This document shows positions 34,446-44,171 of a stretch of 64,000 nucleotides of DNA, one piece after another. The number at the start of each line of letters is the position of its first letter. The first letter of the stretch is position 1. The notes under the pieces were generated by a model. It ran no database searches. It was given only the letters and a program-made list of their open reading frames with translations, and was not told where the DNA came from. Position numbers and translations under genes: made by a program. Source of the DNA: Leifsonia tongyongensis (GTDB taxonomy: Bacteria > Actinomycetota > Actinomycetes > Actinomycetales > Microbacteriaceae); the NCBI RefSeq assembly GCF_010686705.1, contig NZ_JAAGWY010000001.1, forward strand, positions 1,426,001 to 1,490,000, given 5' to 3'.

Positions 34446-35453
34446 ATGCCCGAGACCGCCGATCAGCCGCCCATCGCGCCGGACCACGCCGGGGACCACG
34501 CGCCGGCCCACACCCCGCAGGACCACGCCGAGGTGTACAGCTTCCTCGGCCCGTCGGGCACGTTCACCGAGGCCGCGCTCGCGCAGGTTCCGCAGGCGAA
34601 AGGCAAGCACTGGCGTTCCGTGAACAACGTGGGAGAGGCACTCGGCGACGTCGTCGCGGGGCGCAGTGTCGCCGCGATGATCGCGATCGAGAACTCGATC
34701 GAGGGCGGCGTCTCGGTCGCACAGGATGCCCTGGCCACCATCCCCGATCTCCGCATCGTCGGCGAATACCTCGTGCCGGTCAACTTCGTGCTGGTCGCGC
34801 GGCCGGGCACGCGGTTGTCGGATGTGAAGGTCATCAACGCGCATCCGGTCGCCTACGCGCAGTGCCACCTCTGGCTCGACGCGAACCTGCCCGCGCATGG
34901 CCACCTTCCGTCGTCGAGCAACGTCGCGGCAGCGGCATCCCTGCTCGACGGAAGCCCGGCCGACGCCGCCATCGCGCCACCCGGAATCATCGATCACCAC
35001 GACCTCGAGGTGCTAGCGGAGAACATCGGCGACAACCCCAACGCTGTCACGCGTTTCGTGCTGGTCAGCCGCGGCACGGCCATCCCCGCCCCGACCGGTG
35101 CCGACAAGACCAGCATCATCGCCGAACTGCCCGACGACCGGCCGGGAAGCCTCCTCGACCTGCTCGAGCAGTTCTCGACCCGCGGGGTGAACCTCAGCCT
35201 CATCGAGTCGCGGCCGATCGGCGATTCGCTCGGCCGCTACCGGTTCGTCATCGACGCCGACGGCCACATCTCCGACGAACGGGTGGCGGATGCGCTCCTC
35301 GGCCTCCGCCGGTTCAGCCCGGCCGTCATCTTCCTGGGTTCGTACCCGCGTGCCGACGGCCGCCACGTCGACTACGACCACCGCTATCGCGACGAGGTGT
35401 TCACCGAAGCGAGGGAATGGCTGAAAGGTCTCACCGCACCACCCGGCGAGTAG
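34446..35453 (+). CDS. pheA: Prephenate dehydratase
   Basis: 335 residues; converts prephenate to phenylpyruvate in phenylalanine synthesis. After a non-conserved His/Pro-rich N-terminus of about 28 residues comes the PDT domain (YSFLGPSGTFTEAAL, AIENSIEGGV and the catalytic TRF in NAVTRFVLVS). The C-terminal ACT domain (GSLLDLLEQF, NLSLIESRPIG) mediates feedback by phenylalanine. The ATG at 34446 is seven bases after TAGGCT without a ribosome site: probably leaderless. Confidence 0.94.
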   Translation: MPETADQPPIAPDHAGDHAPAHTPQDHAEVYSFLGPSGTFTEAALAQVPQAKGKHWRSVNNVGEALGDVVAGRSVAAMIAIENSIEGGVSVAQDALATIPDLRIVGEYLVPVNFVLVARPGTRLSDVKVINAHPVAYAQCHLWLDANLPAHGHLPSSSNVAAAASLLDGSPADAAIAPPGIIDHHDLEVLAENIGDNPNAVTRFVLVSRGTAIPAPTGADKTSIIAELPDDRPGSLLDLLEQFSTRGVNLSLIESRPIGDSLGRYRFVIDADGHISDERVADALLGLRRFSPAVIFLGSYPRADGRHVDYDHRYRDEVFTEAREWLKGLTAPPGE

Positions 35454-35477
35454 TCTGGCCTCGAGCGAGGAGGCTTC

Positions 35478-36026
35478 GTGGGGAACGACATCGACCCGAG
35501 ATTCGACCCGGCGTTCCAGCGGGGGTACAAGCCCAAGCCGGGGGAGAGGCCGCGCACGCGCGTCCGGCCGCCGCAGCAGGTGACGAGTCCGCCCGGCACG
35601 AGCGCACCGACCCGCCCCGTTTCGTCCGCCTCAGACGAGGTTCCCTGGGCCGACGACGAACCCGAACCGGAGGTCGTGCCGGCCGCGCATGTGGTCGAGG
35701 TCGTGTCGGGCGGGGTCGTCGAGGAGGTCTACACCGACGAGGGGGTGCCGCTGCTCGCCGGGGTGGAGACCGCACCGCGCCGCAACCGGTACTTCCTCGC
35801 GCTCTGGGTGATGGGGGTCGGTTTCGTGGCTCTCGGCATCCTGCTGTACGTCATGTCGGTGGCGACGTCGTACACGACCACCAACACCAACGGGTCGGAT
35901 GTGGTCCAACTCGTCTTCAGTCAGCTCGGCTGGATGCTCGCGGCGCCCCTGATCACGGTGGGGCTGCTCACCCTGGTGGTGCTGGTGCTCATCCAGGCAC
36001 TCCGGCCGCGGGTGCGCCGGGACTGA
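35478..36026 (+). CDS. Conserved membrane protein of unknown function
   Basis: 182 residues: a Pro/Arg/Glu-rich cytoplasmic N-terminal half and two transmembrane helices (about residues 104-128 and 146-173). GTG start with GCGAGGAGG upstream. It follows pheA by 24 bases, so it is probably co-transcribed. Its 3' end overlaps the convergent kinase gene by 38 bases. I recognise no functional motif. Confidence 0.75.
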   Translation: MGNDIDPRFDPAFQRGYKPKPGERPRTRVRPPQQVTSPPGTSAPTRPVSSASDEVPWADDEPEPEVVPAAHVVEVVSGGVVEEVYTDEGVPLLAGVETAPRRNRYFLALWVMGVGFVALGILLYVMSVATSYTTTNTNGSDVVQLVFSQLGWMLAAPLITVGLLTLVVLVLIQALRPRVRRD

Positions 36027-37038
36027 CGCGGCTCGCGCCGCGGGTGCCCTTGCGCGGCACCCGCACGACCAGCGCCTGCCGGCCGACGGTGAAATCGACG
36101 CCGAGCACCTCGCCGAACTCGTCGCCGTCGAGCTCGAAGGGCTCCGGCTCGTCGACCGAGAGCCGCACCGACCCGCTGCGGAAATACGTGAGTTCGGTGC
36201 GCCCGCCTCGCCGGTCGGCGGAGCGGATGATGCTGCGGCCGAGCGAACTGCGGCGCAGCACGCGGTTCTCCCAGGTGACACGGCTCCAGATGAACAGCCA
36301 GCCGAGCCAGGTCTTCGGCTGCATCACCGCGATGTCCAGCTCGCCGTCGTCGAGGATGGCGTCGGGGATGAGCTCGATGGCTCCCGGAAGGCTGCCGCAG
36401 TTCGCGACCAGGATGGTGCTCACGAGAGCGCTGCCCTCCTCGTTGCCGTCGAGCGAGTAGCCGACCCGCACCTTCGTGGTCTTCGGGAGTGCGCGGAACC
36501 CCCCATCCACGTAAGCAAGCCAGCCGAAATGCCGTTTGAGCGTCGAGTTCGTGTTGGCGATCAACGCGGCGTCGATGCCGAGTCCGGCCATGACGAGGAA
36601 CGCGTGCTGGGTGTCGCCACCGCCGGGGCGGGTCAGGGAGGCGAGGCCGATGTCGATCGCGCGGTCGTCCCCCGCGAAAGCGATCGTGCAGGCCTCGTCG
36701 AGGTCGGTCAGCGGCAGGTTGAGATTGCGCGCCAGCAGGTTGCCGGTGCCCGACGGAAGGATGCCGAGCGAGGCATCCGAACCGTTCAGCGCCTCCGCCA
36801 CGGCGCGAACAGTACCGTCGCCGCCCGCAGCGACGACGAGGGTCGCGCCCTGCCTCAGCGCTTCGCGCGTCTGCGACTGTCCGAGCTCGTGTTCGGTGGT
36901 CTCGAACCAGAGCGGCTCGCGCCACCCGGCATGCGTCGCAGCAGTGCGTACCGCTGCCTTGACCCGGTGGACATCCACCTTGACCGGGTTGTAGACCACC
37001 GCAGCCTGGTCGGATTCCTCCGAGCCCGGATCTTCCAT
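35989..37038 (-). CDS. Diacylglycerol/lipid kinase family protein
   Basis: 349 residues with the DAGK catalytic fold: VVYNPVKVDV at the N-terminus, nucleotide motif GGDGTVRAVAEAL and GTGNLLARNL, and the C-terminal beta-domain. It phosphorylates diacylglycerol or a related lipid; the exact substrate is open. The start is ATG 37038; upstream in-frame sequence has no better ribosome site. It converges on the preceding membrane protein gene and is divergent from serS. Confidence 0.88.
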   Translation of the reverse strand: MEDPGSEESDQAAVVYNPVKVDVHRVKAAVRTAATHAGWREPLWFETTEHELGQSQTREALRQGATLVVAAGGDGTVRAVAEALNGSDASLGILPSGTGNLLARNLNLPLTDLDEACTIAFAGDDRAIDIGLASLTRPGGGDTQHAFLVMAGLGIDAALIANTNSTLKRHFGWLAYVDGGFRALPKTTKVRVGYSLDGNEEGSALVSTILVANCGSLPGAIELIPDAILDDGELDIAVMQPKTWLGWLFIWSRVTWENRVLRRSSLGRSIIRSADRRGGRTELTYFRSGSVRLSVDEPEPFELDGDEFGEVLGVDFTVGRQALVVRVPRKGTRGASRVSPGAPAAGVPG

Positions 37039-37103
37039 GAGGCCACGGTACTCGTAACCCGGCGGCACCCGGCGCGCTCGGCCCCAGAACTAGACTGGCT
37101 CCC

Positions 37104-38369
37104 GTGATCGATCCTGTGCTGCTCCGCGAAAATCCCGACCTGGTCAAACGCTCGCAAGAGGCGCGGGGCGAATCCGTCGCACTCGTCGACGCAGCACTTC
37201 TCGCCGACGTCGAACGTCGTTCGGCGATCGCCGCGTTCGAAGAGCTCCGTGCGGAACAGAACCTCTTCGGCAAGAAGGTGGCCGCCGCCCCGAAGGACGA
37301 GAAGAAGGCACTCGTCGCGCAGGCGCAGGACCTCGCGGCGCGCGTGAAGGCGGCTCAGCAGGATGCGAACGAGGCCGAAGACGCGTTCGGTGTCGCCATC
37401 CGCGCACTCGGCAACCCGATCATCGACGGCGTGCCCGCCGGCGGGGAAGAAGACTTCATCACGCTCCGCACGGTCGGCGCGAAGCCGACGTTCGACTTCG
37501 AGCCGCGCGACCACCTCGAGCTCGGCGAACTGCTCGGCGGCATCGACATGGCGCGCGGGGCCAAAGTGTCGGGCGCGCGCTTCTACTACCTGAAGGGTGT
37601 CGTCGCCCGCCTCGAGATCGCGCTCATGAACATGGCGCTCGACCGGGCGCTCGCCGCCGGCTTCACACCGCTGATCACGCCGACCCTCGTCAAACCAGAG
37701 ATCATGCAGGGCACCGGCTTCCTCGGCGCCCACGCCGACGAGATCTACTACCTGCCGGCCGACGACCTGTACCTCACCGGAACGAGCGAGGTCGCGCTCG
37801 CCGGCTACCACGCCGATGAGATCCTCGACCTGGCCGGGGGCCCCATCCGCTATGCCGGCTGGTCGACCTGCTACCGGCGCGAGGCGGGCTCGGGCGGCAA
37901 GGACACCCGCGGCATCATCCGGGTGCACCAGTTCAACAAGCTGGAGATGTTCGTGTACACGCTCCCCGAAGACGCCGAGGCCGAGCACACCCGCCTGGTC
38001 GGCTGGCAGGAGGACATGCTGCAGGCCCTGGGCCTCAGCTACCGGGTGATCGACGTGGCGGCCGGCGACCTCGGCTCGAGCGCCGCCCGCAAGTACGACG
38101 TCGAAGCCTGGGTGCCCACCCAGGACGCCTATCGCGAACTCACGTCCACCTCGAACTGCACGACGTTCCAGGCGCGACGCCTCGACATCCGCTACCGCAC
38201 CGAGAGCGGCAAGACCACGCCTGTCGCGACCTTGAACGGCACGCTCGCGACCACGCGATGGATCGTGGCCATCCTCGAAACGCACCAGCGCGCTGACGGA
38301 TCGGTCGTCGTGCCCGAGGCGCTGCGGCCCTACCTCGGCGGCCTCGACGTGCTCGAGCCGGTCGGCTAG
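37104..38369 (+). CDS. serS: Seryl-tRNA synthetase
   Basis: 421-residue class II synthetase charging tRNA-Ser. The N-terminal coiled-coil arm (residues about 30-100) binds the long variable arm of tRNA-Ser. The catalytic core shows motif 2 ([20 protein letters not shown]) and motif 3 ([15 protein letters not shown]). The GTG at 37104 is seven bases after TAGACT and has no ribosome site, so the mRNA is probably leaderless. The HAD gene starts one base after its stop. A tRNA-Ser gene lies 5 kb downstream. Confidence 0.96.
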   Translation: MIDPVLLRENPDLVKRSQEARGESVALVDAALLADVERRSAIAAFEELRAEQNLFGKKVAAAPKDEKKALVAQAQDLAARVKAAQQDANEAEDAFGVAIRALGNPIIDGVPAGGEEDFITLRTVGAKPTFDFEPRDHLELGELLGGIDMARGAKVSGARFYYLKGVVARLEIALMNMALDRALAAGFTPLITPTLVKPEIMQGTGFLGAHADEIYYLPADDLYLTGTSEVALAGYHADEILDLAGGPIRYAGWSTCYRREAGSGGKDTRGIIRVHQFNKLEMFVYTLPEDAEAEHTRLVGWQEDMLQALGLSYRVIDVAAGDLGSSAARKYDVEAWVPTQDAYRELTSTSNCTTFQARRLDIRYRTESGKTTPVATLNGTLATTRWIVAILETHQRADGSVVVPEALRPYLGGLDVLEPVG

Positions 38370-39173
38370 ATGGTGGCCGACGAACGTCTCCTGATCGCGC
38401 TCGACGTCGACGGAACACTGATCCACGAGGACGAGACAGTCGGTCGCGCCGTCGCCGACGCGGTGGCCCGGGTCCGGGAGGCGGGCCACGAGGTGATGCT
38501 CGCGACCGGTCGCAGCTGGGAGACCGCAGCACCCATCCACGAACGGTTCGGTCTCGACTCGGAGTTCGTCGTGTGCGCGAACGGGGCGCTGACGATGCAG
38601 CGCGACCCCGAGGCGCCCCTCGGCTACCGGCGCGAGTTCGTCGAAGTCTTCGACCCGTCCGACGTGCTCGAGATGATCCGGCCGCACCTGCCCAGCGGGA
38701 GCTTCATGGTCGAGGACCCGACCGGTTTCCGCCGGTACACCGCCGGCATGAGCGAGTGGGAGCTGGCCAACGGCGAAGAGGTGCCGTTCGAGGAGTTGTC
38801 CGCGCATCCTGCGACACGTGTCGTCGTCATCTCGCCGCAGCACGACGAGGAGGAGTTCCTCTCCATCGTCGAGCGGATGGGCCTCCACAAGGTCAGCTAT
38901 TCGATCGGCTGGACGGCGTGGCTCGACATCGCACCGGATGGGGTCAACAAGGCGACCGCGCTCGAACGCGTGCGCGAGCGGCTCGGCATCGATCGTGCCA
39001 ACCTCGTGGCGGTCGGTGATGGGCGCAACGACCTCGACATGCTGCGCTGGGCGGGCGCTGAAGGGCGCAGTTTCGCGATGGGACAGGCTCCGGATGACGT
39101 GAAAGCTGCTGCCACGGACGTCACCGGACCGGTGGTCGACGACGGGCTCGCCCAGGCGCTCGACGGACTCTGA
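38370..39173 (+). CDS. HAD-superfamily phosphatase (Cof type)
   Basis: 267 residues: motif I ALDVDGTL at the N-terminus, motif II ATGR, motif III/IV region VNKATALERV and VGDGRNDLDML, with a cap domain between, as in Cof/YbiV sugar-phosphate phosphatases. It begins directly at the serS stop (TAGATG), implying coupled expression. The substrate is unknown. Confidence 0.9.
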   Translation: MVADERLLIALDVDGTLIHEDETVGRAVADAVARVREAGHEVMLATGRSWETAAPIHERFGLDSEFVVCANGALTMQRDPEAPLGYRREFVEVFDPSDVLEMIRPHLPSGSFMVEDPTGFRRYTAGMSEWELANGEEVPFEELSAHPATRVVVISPQHDEEEFLSIVERMGLHKVSYSIGWTAWLDIAPDGVNKATALERVRERLGIDRANLVAVGDGRNDLDMLRWAGAEGRSFAMGQAPDDVKAAATDVTGPVVDDGLAQALDGL

Positions 39174-39278
39174 AGGCCCTCGCGAAGCCCTCCTCAGGCC
39201 CCTGTGTTTTCCGTCCAGAGCTTTGCCAGACTGGTTTGGGATACTGAAAGGCCTGTGCCTTGAGCTGAAAGGGAGTGA

Positions 39279-40583
39279 ATGAGCGACCTGCGACCCCGCA
39301 CCAACCGGAGATACTCCGCCAGTGGTGACGCCTCGACGATCGCCCGTCACGGCCAGCTCAAGCGACGCAACCCGTTCACCGCGCTGGCGAAGATCCTCGC
39401 CGCCGTGCTCGGTGTCGCGCTCGTCAGCGGCGTCTCCGTCGCTGCGATCGCTGCCTGGGATGTGAGCAGCAGCGTCCACAAATCGGTGACGCTCGTCGAC
39501 GCCAAGGGCAAGGCCATCGTTCCGCAGGTCGGCGCCATCGACGGCGCCTTCAATGTGCTCCTCGCCGGCAGCGACAGTGGCGACGGCAACGCTGCCTACG
39601 GCACGCGCGGTGAGAACCTCAACGACGTGACGATGCTCCTGCACGTCTCCGCGGATCACAAGAACGCGACCGTCATCAGCTTCCCCCGCGACATGTTCGT
39701 CGCCATCCCCTCGTGCCCCGACCCCAAGGGCGGGTCGTTCGACGCGATGAGCTACCAGAAGATCAACAACACGCTCACCTACGGCGGCCTGGCCTGCACC
39801 GTGCTCACGGTCGAGAAGCTCACCGGGCTCACGATTCCGTACGCCGGCGTCATCCAGTTCGACGGGGTCATCGAGATGTCGAACGCCGTCGGCGGCGTCC
39901 CCGTCTGCGTCGCGGGCGACATCACCGACCCGTACACCGGCCTCAACGTGAAGGCCGGGCAGAACACCCTGCAGGGCGCCCAGGCGCTCGCCTTCCTGCG
40001 CACCCGCCACGGCGTCGGCGACGGCTCCGACCTCGGCCGCATCAGCAACCAGCAGGTCTTCCTCTCCTCGCTCGTGCGCACCATCAAGAGCGCCGACACC
40101 CTGGGCAACCCGGTCAAGGTCTACGCGCTCGCCAAGGCTGCCGCGAGCAACATGAGTCTCTCCGAGAGCCTCAACAACCCCACGACGATCGCCTCGATGG
40201 CCATCGCGATGAAGGGCATCGACCTGAACAAGGTCGTCTTCGTCCAGTACCCGAACCACTACGTCGACGGCGGTGTCGCGCCGACCGTCGACGCGGCAGA
40301 CCAGCTCATGACAGCGCTGCAGGCCGACAAGCCGGTCGTCGTCACCGGCGACACCGGTGTCGGGTCGGTCACCGATCCGAACGCGCCCGGTGCGTCGACG
40401 GCTCCGTCGACCACGGCTCCGTCGACGACGGCTCCCTTGACGACCGCTCCGTCGAGCGGTGGTTCGGGCAGCGGCTCCGGTTCGGGTTCGGGCAGTGGTT
40501 CGGGCTCGAGCGTGGACCTCCCGAGCGACGTGCACGGCCAGACCGCCGGCCAGTACACCTGCTCGAAGCCCTTCTCCGGCTGA
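39279..40583 (+). CDS. LytR-CpsA-Psr (LCP) family glycopolymer transferase
   Basis: 434 residues: a cytoplasmic N-terminus of about 35 residues, one transmembrane anchor (about 36-60), then the extracellular LCP domain (NVLLAGSD, LNDVTMLLHVSADHKN, VISFPRDMFV, FLRTRHGVGDGSDLGRI), which attaches wall glycopolymers to peptidoglycan from a lipid carrier. The C-terminus carries a Thr/Ser/Pro and Gly-Ser repeat linker of about 50 residues before a short conserved end with one Cys. The ATG at 39279 follows AAAGGGAG. Confidence 0.92.
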   Translation: MSDLRPRTNRRYSASGDASTIARHGQLKRRNPFTALAKILAAVLGVALVSGVSVAAIAAWDVSSSVHKSVTLVDAKGKAIVPQVGAIDGAFNVLLAGSDSGDGNAAYGTRGENLNDVTMLLHVSADHKNATVISFPRDMFVAIPSCPDPKGGSFDAMSYQKINNTLTYGGLACTVLTVEKLTGLTIPYAGVIQFDGVIEMSNAVGGVPVCVAGDITDPYTGLNVKAGQNTLQGAQALAFLRTRHGVGDGSDLGRISNQQVFLSSLVRTIKSADTLGNPVKVYALAKAAASNMSLSESLNNPTTIASMAIAMKGIDLNKVVFVQYPNHYVDGGVAPTVDAADQLMTALQADKPVVVTGDTGVGSVTDPNAPGASTAPSTTAPSTTAPLTTAPSSGGSGSGSGSGSGSGSGSSVDLPSDVHGQTAGQYTCSKPFSG

Positions 40584-40610
40584 GCCGTTCCGCACTCCGC
40601 ACCCTTTTTC

Positions 40611-40671
40611 GCCGAGCACAGGGTTGTTCCCGCTATTCCATGCGCATAACGTGAATAACCCTGTGCTCGGC
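40611..40671. repeat. Long inverted repeat between the LCP and secreted-protein genes
   Basis: GCCGAGCACAGGGTTGTTC (40611-40629) and GAATAACCCTGTGCTCGGC (40653-40671) pair at 18 of 19 positions with a 23-base interior; a TTTTT precedes the left arm. It ends the LCP transcription unit and could terminate readthrough in the minus direction. The GCCGAG tips resemble the other palindromic families here. Confidence 0.75.
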
Positions 40672-40764
40672 ACACTCGGTTTGGGGTAGAGCGACGAGGT
40701 GCCTCTCGCCTATACAGTGTGCGCGGGGCTCAGTCCGTCCCTCCGGCGTGCTGAAGGGTCACCA

Positions 40765-43680
40765 ATGCGCAAGTTCTCGAGCCTCGTCGCAGCGGCCGTT
40801 TCATTCGGATTGCTTGCAGGCGCCCTGGCTGGTCCTGCGGCCGCCGAGGCCGTGACGGCACCTCTCACGGGTGCAGTCACGTTCTCCGTGGAAGCCGGGG
40901 CTCCCTGGGTGCCCGCGGCCGTCGGGGAGGTCTCAGTCTCGTACGAGTTCTCGACCGATGGGACGACCTGGGAGCCGCCGACGCCCGGCACGACCAACAC
41001 CGTCGCGGGGACCATGAGCTTCCCGGCGCTCGTGTACGGCCACTATCGATTCACGTTCGCCGACGTCACCAACACCAATCTGGGCTCCGTGGTCAAATCC
41101 ATCGACATCGTCAGCCCGAACCCCTACACCCGCGTGGATGTGGTACTCCCCGGCAAATCGACCATTTCCGGGACAGTCATGGTCAACGGAGACGACAATG
41201 TGCATCCTCGCCTCGCGACTGCGGGGGAAGTGCACGTCTACCTGTTTCCGCTGCAGGATGGACAGCCCGTGAGCCCCGGCAGAGGGCAGGCGCTGGATGT
41301 GACGACCGACGGAAACGGGGCGTTCAGTATTCCTGGCGTCGACACCGCCGATTTCGCCTTCACCCTTGAACTCGTCTATGAGGGCGCCAGCAGCGCGTAC
41401 CCGCCGCTGTGGTGGGGTGGCGGCAGCACGTCGGCGGGCGCGAAACCGATCGCCGCCGCCGGCGCCCCCGTTCCACCACTCACCGCAACCATGCAGCGGG
41501 TGAATGAGGTTGCAGGAACGGTTGTCGACACGGCGTCGCATCCTGTAGCAAGTCTGGCGGTCTGCGTTGTCGCTCAAACGACTCCCAGCCCCTTCGCCTG
41601 CGGGTCTTCGCCCAACTTCGTCGGCACCTTCACCAAGGCGAGTACGTACACGGACTCCGCCGGTCACTTCTCGGTCATGGGTCTGGCTGACGGAACCTAC
41701 GCGGTCGCATACGGTCCGACGTACGCTTGGGGGTTTCCCTACGCGGCCGAGTCCCTTTATGGGCGCAACACGTACCTCCCGCCGAATCTGATCACGGTGT
41801 CGGGCGGCAAGCTCGTGGACGCCGGGTTGACGATGCTCAAGACCGACACCGTCGATGCAACGCTCAAGATCGCCGGCTGGAACCGGCTCGAGCAGGCCGA
41901 TAACGGCAATGGTTCGGTTCACCTTCAGCAGCTCGACCCGTCGTCTAACGCGTGGATCGAGACAGGCCGGTGGTACTACGTCGAATTGGGGGGTGGAACC
42001 GCGTCGCTTTACTCGTTGCTACCGGGAACGTACCGCCTCGACTTCGTCTACGAGGGCTTCGACGGTTCCGTCGTTCACAAGCTGTCGGCCCCGGTGACCT
42101 TCACGGCGGAGGGCCAGACGATTCCCCTCTCCATGACGCTTGTGGCACCGATCCGGTCGGGCGCGGCAGTGAAGTCACCGACTTCTGCGACCGTCTACCT
42201 GGTCGACGCGTCGAACCTCATCCCGGTCGATTCGATGAGCACACTCACCGATCTCGGCTTCAGCACGACCACCATGGTTCTACCGCAGTCCCGGCTCGAC
42301 GCCTACTCCACAACGCACTCCCACCTCAGCGATGCGGTCACGTGTCGTGGCGGCACCTATCTTGGCGCGCAAGGCCGGCTTCACAAGCTCACGGCGACGG
42401 CAGCTGCCGCGCTCGCTCATACCTCTCACGGCACGACACCCCTCGACGACCTGACGTGCGCCCGACTCACTATCGGAACGACTGCGCCGGACCCGGTTCT
42501 CCTGCAGGCGACTGGCAGTTCGAGCGTATATATGATCGCCTCCGATGGCACGAAGCGCCCATTCGTCTCGATGGCGGATCTCGCGGCCGTGACGGCGCCG
42601 AAGACGCCGCAGATCCTCGGGGTCTCGTCGTACTATCTCAACCAGTTCCGCACGGGGGGAGCGGCGTTTCCCCCGGCCAGGCTAGTGAAGTCGTCTGCAT
42701 CGTCGACCATCTTCGTGACGGACGGTTCGCGCCTCGTACCGTTGACCTCCTTCGGCACGGCGTCGGATGCAGGAATCAGCACGTCATACGAAGCGGTCGC
42801 TCCGACGATGCTCGCGGGTTACACGATCGTCACGAGTCCACTTCGTAACGTCGTGAACTGCGACGGTGCGACCTACCTGGCCGGAGCCGGTCGACTGAAC
42901 CCGGTTGCCGCTGCCCTGGTCTCGGCGCTGCCCTCCACCGCTCTCGGGGCGTCGACCTGTAGCCGGCTTCCCCGCTCGACTGCAATGATCGGTCACGCTC
43001 TCTTCGTGAAGTCGGCGAACGATTCGACCATCTACTACCTGAATGCGGCCGGCCAGAAGCAGCGGGTGTTCTCGATGGCGACGGTGGCGAAATTGAGCGC
43101 TCCGGATCCGGCGCGTTACGTGACAGTCAATGACCAGTTCCTGGGGTCCATGCCGTTGGGGACCGACCTCCTGACGCCGGGGCTGCTGGTCAAGTCGCCG
43201 ACCTCGACGAGCATCTACGTCGCGGACGGGTCGGGTGGTCTGGTGCCGCTTCGTTCGTTCACGACGGCAACGGACCTGGGCCTGTCGGCCCATTACGTGA
43301 CCACGACGGCCGCGACGATGAGCACGCTGAAGGTCTCGGCGGTGCCGCTCAACAACCTGGTGACGTGTTCAGGCGCCAGCTGGATCGGCGGTGCGGGCAA
43401 GCTCTGGTCGATCGACCCGTCTGTGACCGGCTCGCTGCCGGTGTCGGCGTTGCCGGCAAGCCTGTTCGCCGTGCTGCCGAAGAGTGCGGTCGCGCTCGGC
43501 ACTGCGGTGTTCATCACGAGCGCCACCTCGGCCACCGTCTACACGCTGGAGTCCGGGGTCAAGCATCCGGTGTCCGCCTGGGCGACCCTTGTGCGGCTCG
43601 CGGCAGGTAAGCCGGTGACCGTGCTGTCGCTCGACGCCGACTTCGTGTCGCGCATCCCGACGGGGACTGTGCGCAGGTAG
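40765..43680 (+). CDS. Large secreted protein with triplicated ~170-residue repeats
   Basis: 971 residues with a cleavable signal peptide (residues about 1-29, no lipobox). Residues about 30-460 contain beta-sandwich modules of carboxypeptidase-regulatory/Cna-B type (TISGTVMVNGD, GAFSIPGVDTADF). Residues 463-971 are three tandem units starting near 463, 633 and 802. Each unit has two sub-repeats with the pattern VKS-x-S-x-T-I/V-Y-x-x-D-G-x-x-x-P, six in all. Units 1 and 2 carry a Cys pair; the second Cys is missing in unit 3. The protein has no membrane anchor. The function is unknown; a binding or adhesion role is a guess. The ATG at 40765 follows GAAGGG. Confidence 0.82.
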   Translation: MRKFSSLVAAAVSFGLLAGALAGPAAAEAVTAPLTGAVTFSVEAGAPWVPAAVGEVSVSYEFSTDGTTWEPPTPGTTNTVAGTMSFPALVYGHYRFTFADVTNTNLGSVVKSIDIVSPNPYTRVDVVLPGKSTISGTVMVNGDDNVHPRLATAGEVHVYLFPLQDGQPVSPGRGQALDVTTDGNGAFSIPGVDTADFAFTLELVYEGASSAYPPLWWGGGSTSAGAKPIAAAGAPVPPLTATMQRVNEVAGTVVDTASHPVASLAVCVVAQTTPSPFACGSSPNFVGTFTKASTYTDSAGHFSVMGLADGTYAVAYGPTYAWGFPYAAESLYGRNTYLPPNLITVSGGKLVDAGLTMLKTDTVDATLKIAGWNRLEQADNGNGSVHLQQLDPSSNAWIETGRWYYVELGGGTASLYSLLPGTYRLDFVYEGFDGSVVHKLSAPVTFTAEGQTIPLSMTLVAPIRSGAAVKSPTSATVYLVDASNLIPVDSMSTLTDLGFSTTTMVLPQSRLDAYSTTHSHLSDAVTCRGGTYLGAQGRLHKLTATAAAALAHTSHGTTPLDDLTCARLTIGTTAPDPVLLQATGSSSVYMIASDGTKRPFVSMADLAAVTAPKTPQILGVSSYYLNQFRTGGAAFPPARLVKSSASSTIFVTDGSRLVPLTSFGTASDAGISTSYEAVAPTMLAGYTIVTSPLRNVVNCDGATYLAGAGRLNPVAAALVSALPSTALGASTCSRLPRSTAMIGHALFVKSANDSTIYYLNAAGQKQRVFSMATVAKLSAPDPARYVTVNDQFLGSMPLGTDLLTPGLLVKSPTSTSIYVADGSGGLVPLRSFTTATDLGLSAHYVTTTAATMSTLKVSAVPLNNLVTCSGASWIGGAGKLWSIDPSVTGSLPVSALPASLFAVLPKSAVALGTAVFITSATSATVYTLESGVKHPVSAWATLVRLAAGKPVTVLSLDADFVSRIPTGTVRR

Positions 43681-43743
43681 CTCCGGGAGTGCGTCGGCGC
43701 TGACCTTCGATAGACTCGGGCGAGCCGGTTCCGCACCGGCACG

Positions 43744-43828
43744 GGAGGGCTGTCCGAGCGGCCGATGGAGCCAGTCTTGAAAACTGGTGGGCAGAAATGT
43801 CTCGTGGGTTCGAATCCCACGCCCTCCG
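43744..43828 (+). tRNA. tRNA-Ser (UGA anticodon)
   Basis: The acceptor stem pairs GGAGGGC (43744-43750) with GCCCTCC (43821-43827). The anticodon arm CCAGT-CTTGAAA-ACTGG places TGA at 43778-43780. The long variable arm typical of serine tRNAs and a T-arm with GTGGG-TTCGAAT-CCCAC are present. CCA is not encoded. Confidence 0.95.
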
Positions 43829-43909
43829 CCCTATGAAATACCTGATCAGGCGTGCATTTCGCAACGACAATTGCTAGCGACGGTCGGAGCGGTGCTTCCC
43901 TTCGCGGTT

Positions 43910-44037
43910 CGGACCGCATGCGTGTTCCATTGGAAGCCGCGCGAGCCTGGCTTGTACGCAACAACGCAGTGATCATGAGCGTCGTGCTCCTGCTGATCGG
44001 CGCCGCACGGATCGGCGGAGGAATCGGGGAGCTCTGA
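43910..44037 (+). pseudogene. Remnant of a GAP/LysE-like membrane transporter gene (C-terminus only)
   Basis: The frame ending at 44037 gives RVPLEAARAWLVRNNAVIM followed by a hydrophobic helix and GGGIGEL, which resembles the C-terminal end of actinobacterial GAP-family (Sap-like) membrane proteins. Nothing upstream encodes the missing five helices; the frame runs straight back into the tRNA gene. This suggests a deletion or insertion event next to the tRNA. The assignment is from memory of the family pattern. Confidence 0.4.
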
Positions 44038-44171
44038 CTAGTCACTGCCCGGACCGAATTCTGACACCTTGAAGCAAGGTATGTGTTCCGGGTTCACTGC
44101 TTCGCTAAGGCAGTCTGAGGGGGACGCGATCCCCGCTCTGCCCGGTCATACTCTGACCTCGCTGATGGACA
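44038..44171. other. Non-coding gap with a short palindrome
   Basis: No gene is visible. ACCTTGAAGCAAGGT (44066-44080) is a perfect short hairpin, but nothing around it indicates promoter or terminator function. Confidence 0.4.

Noticed and set aside
32581-34623. A 680-codon plus-strand open frame opposite pgm
   Set aside because: Pgm on the other strand has every catalytic motif; the plus-strand product is a repetitive Arg/Val/Asp shadow.
34439-36460. A 673-codon plus-strand frame overlapping pheA
   Set aside because: It runs in a different frame through pheA and antisense to the lipid kinase; composition is Arg/Pro-rich and no domain is visible.
36855-40673. A 1272-codon open frame on the minus strand
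   Set aside because: It is antisense to serS, the HAD gene and the LCP gene, all of which have clear motifs; its product is low-complexity, Arg/Val/Asp-rich with no family resemblance, as expected from GC-rich DNA.
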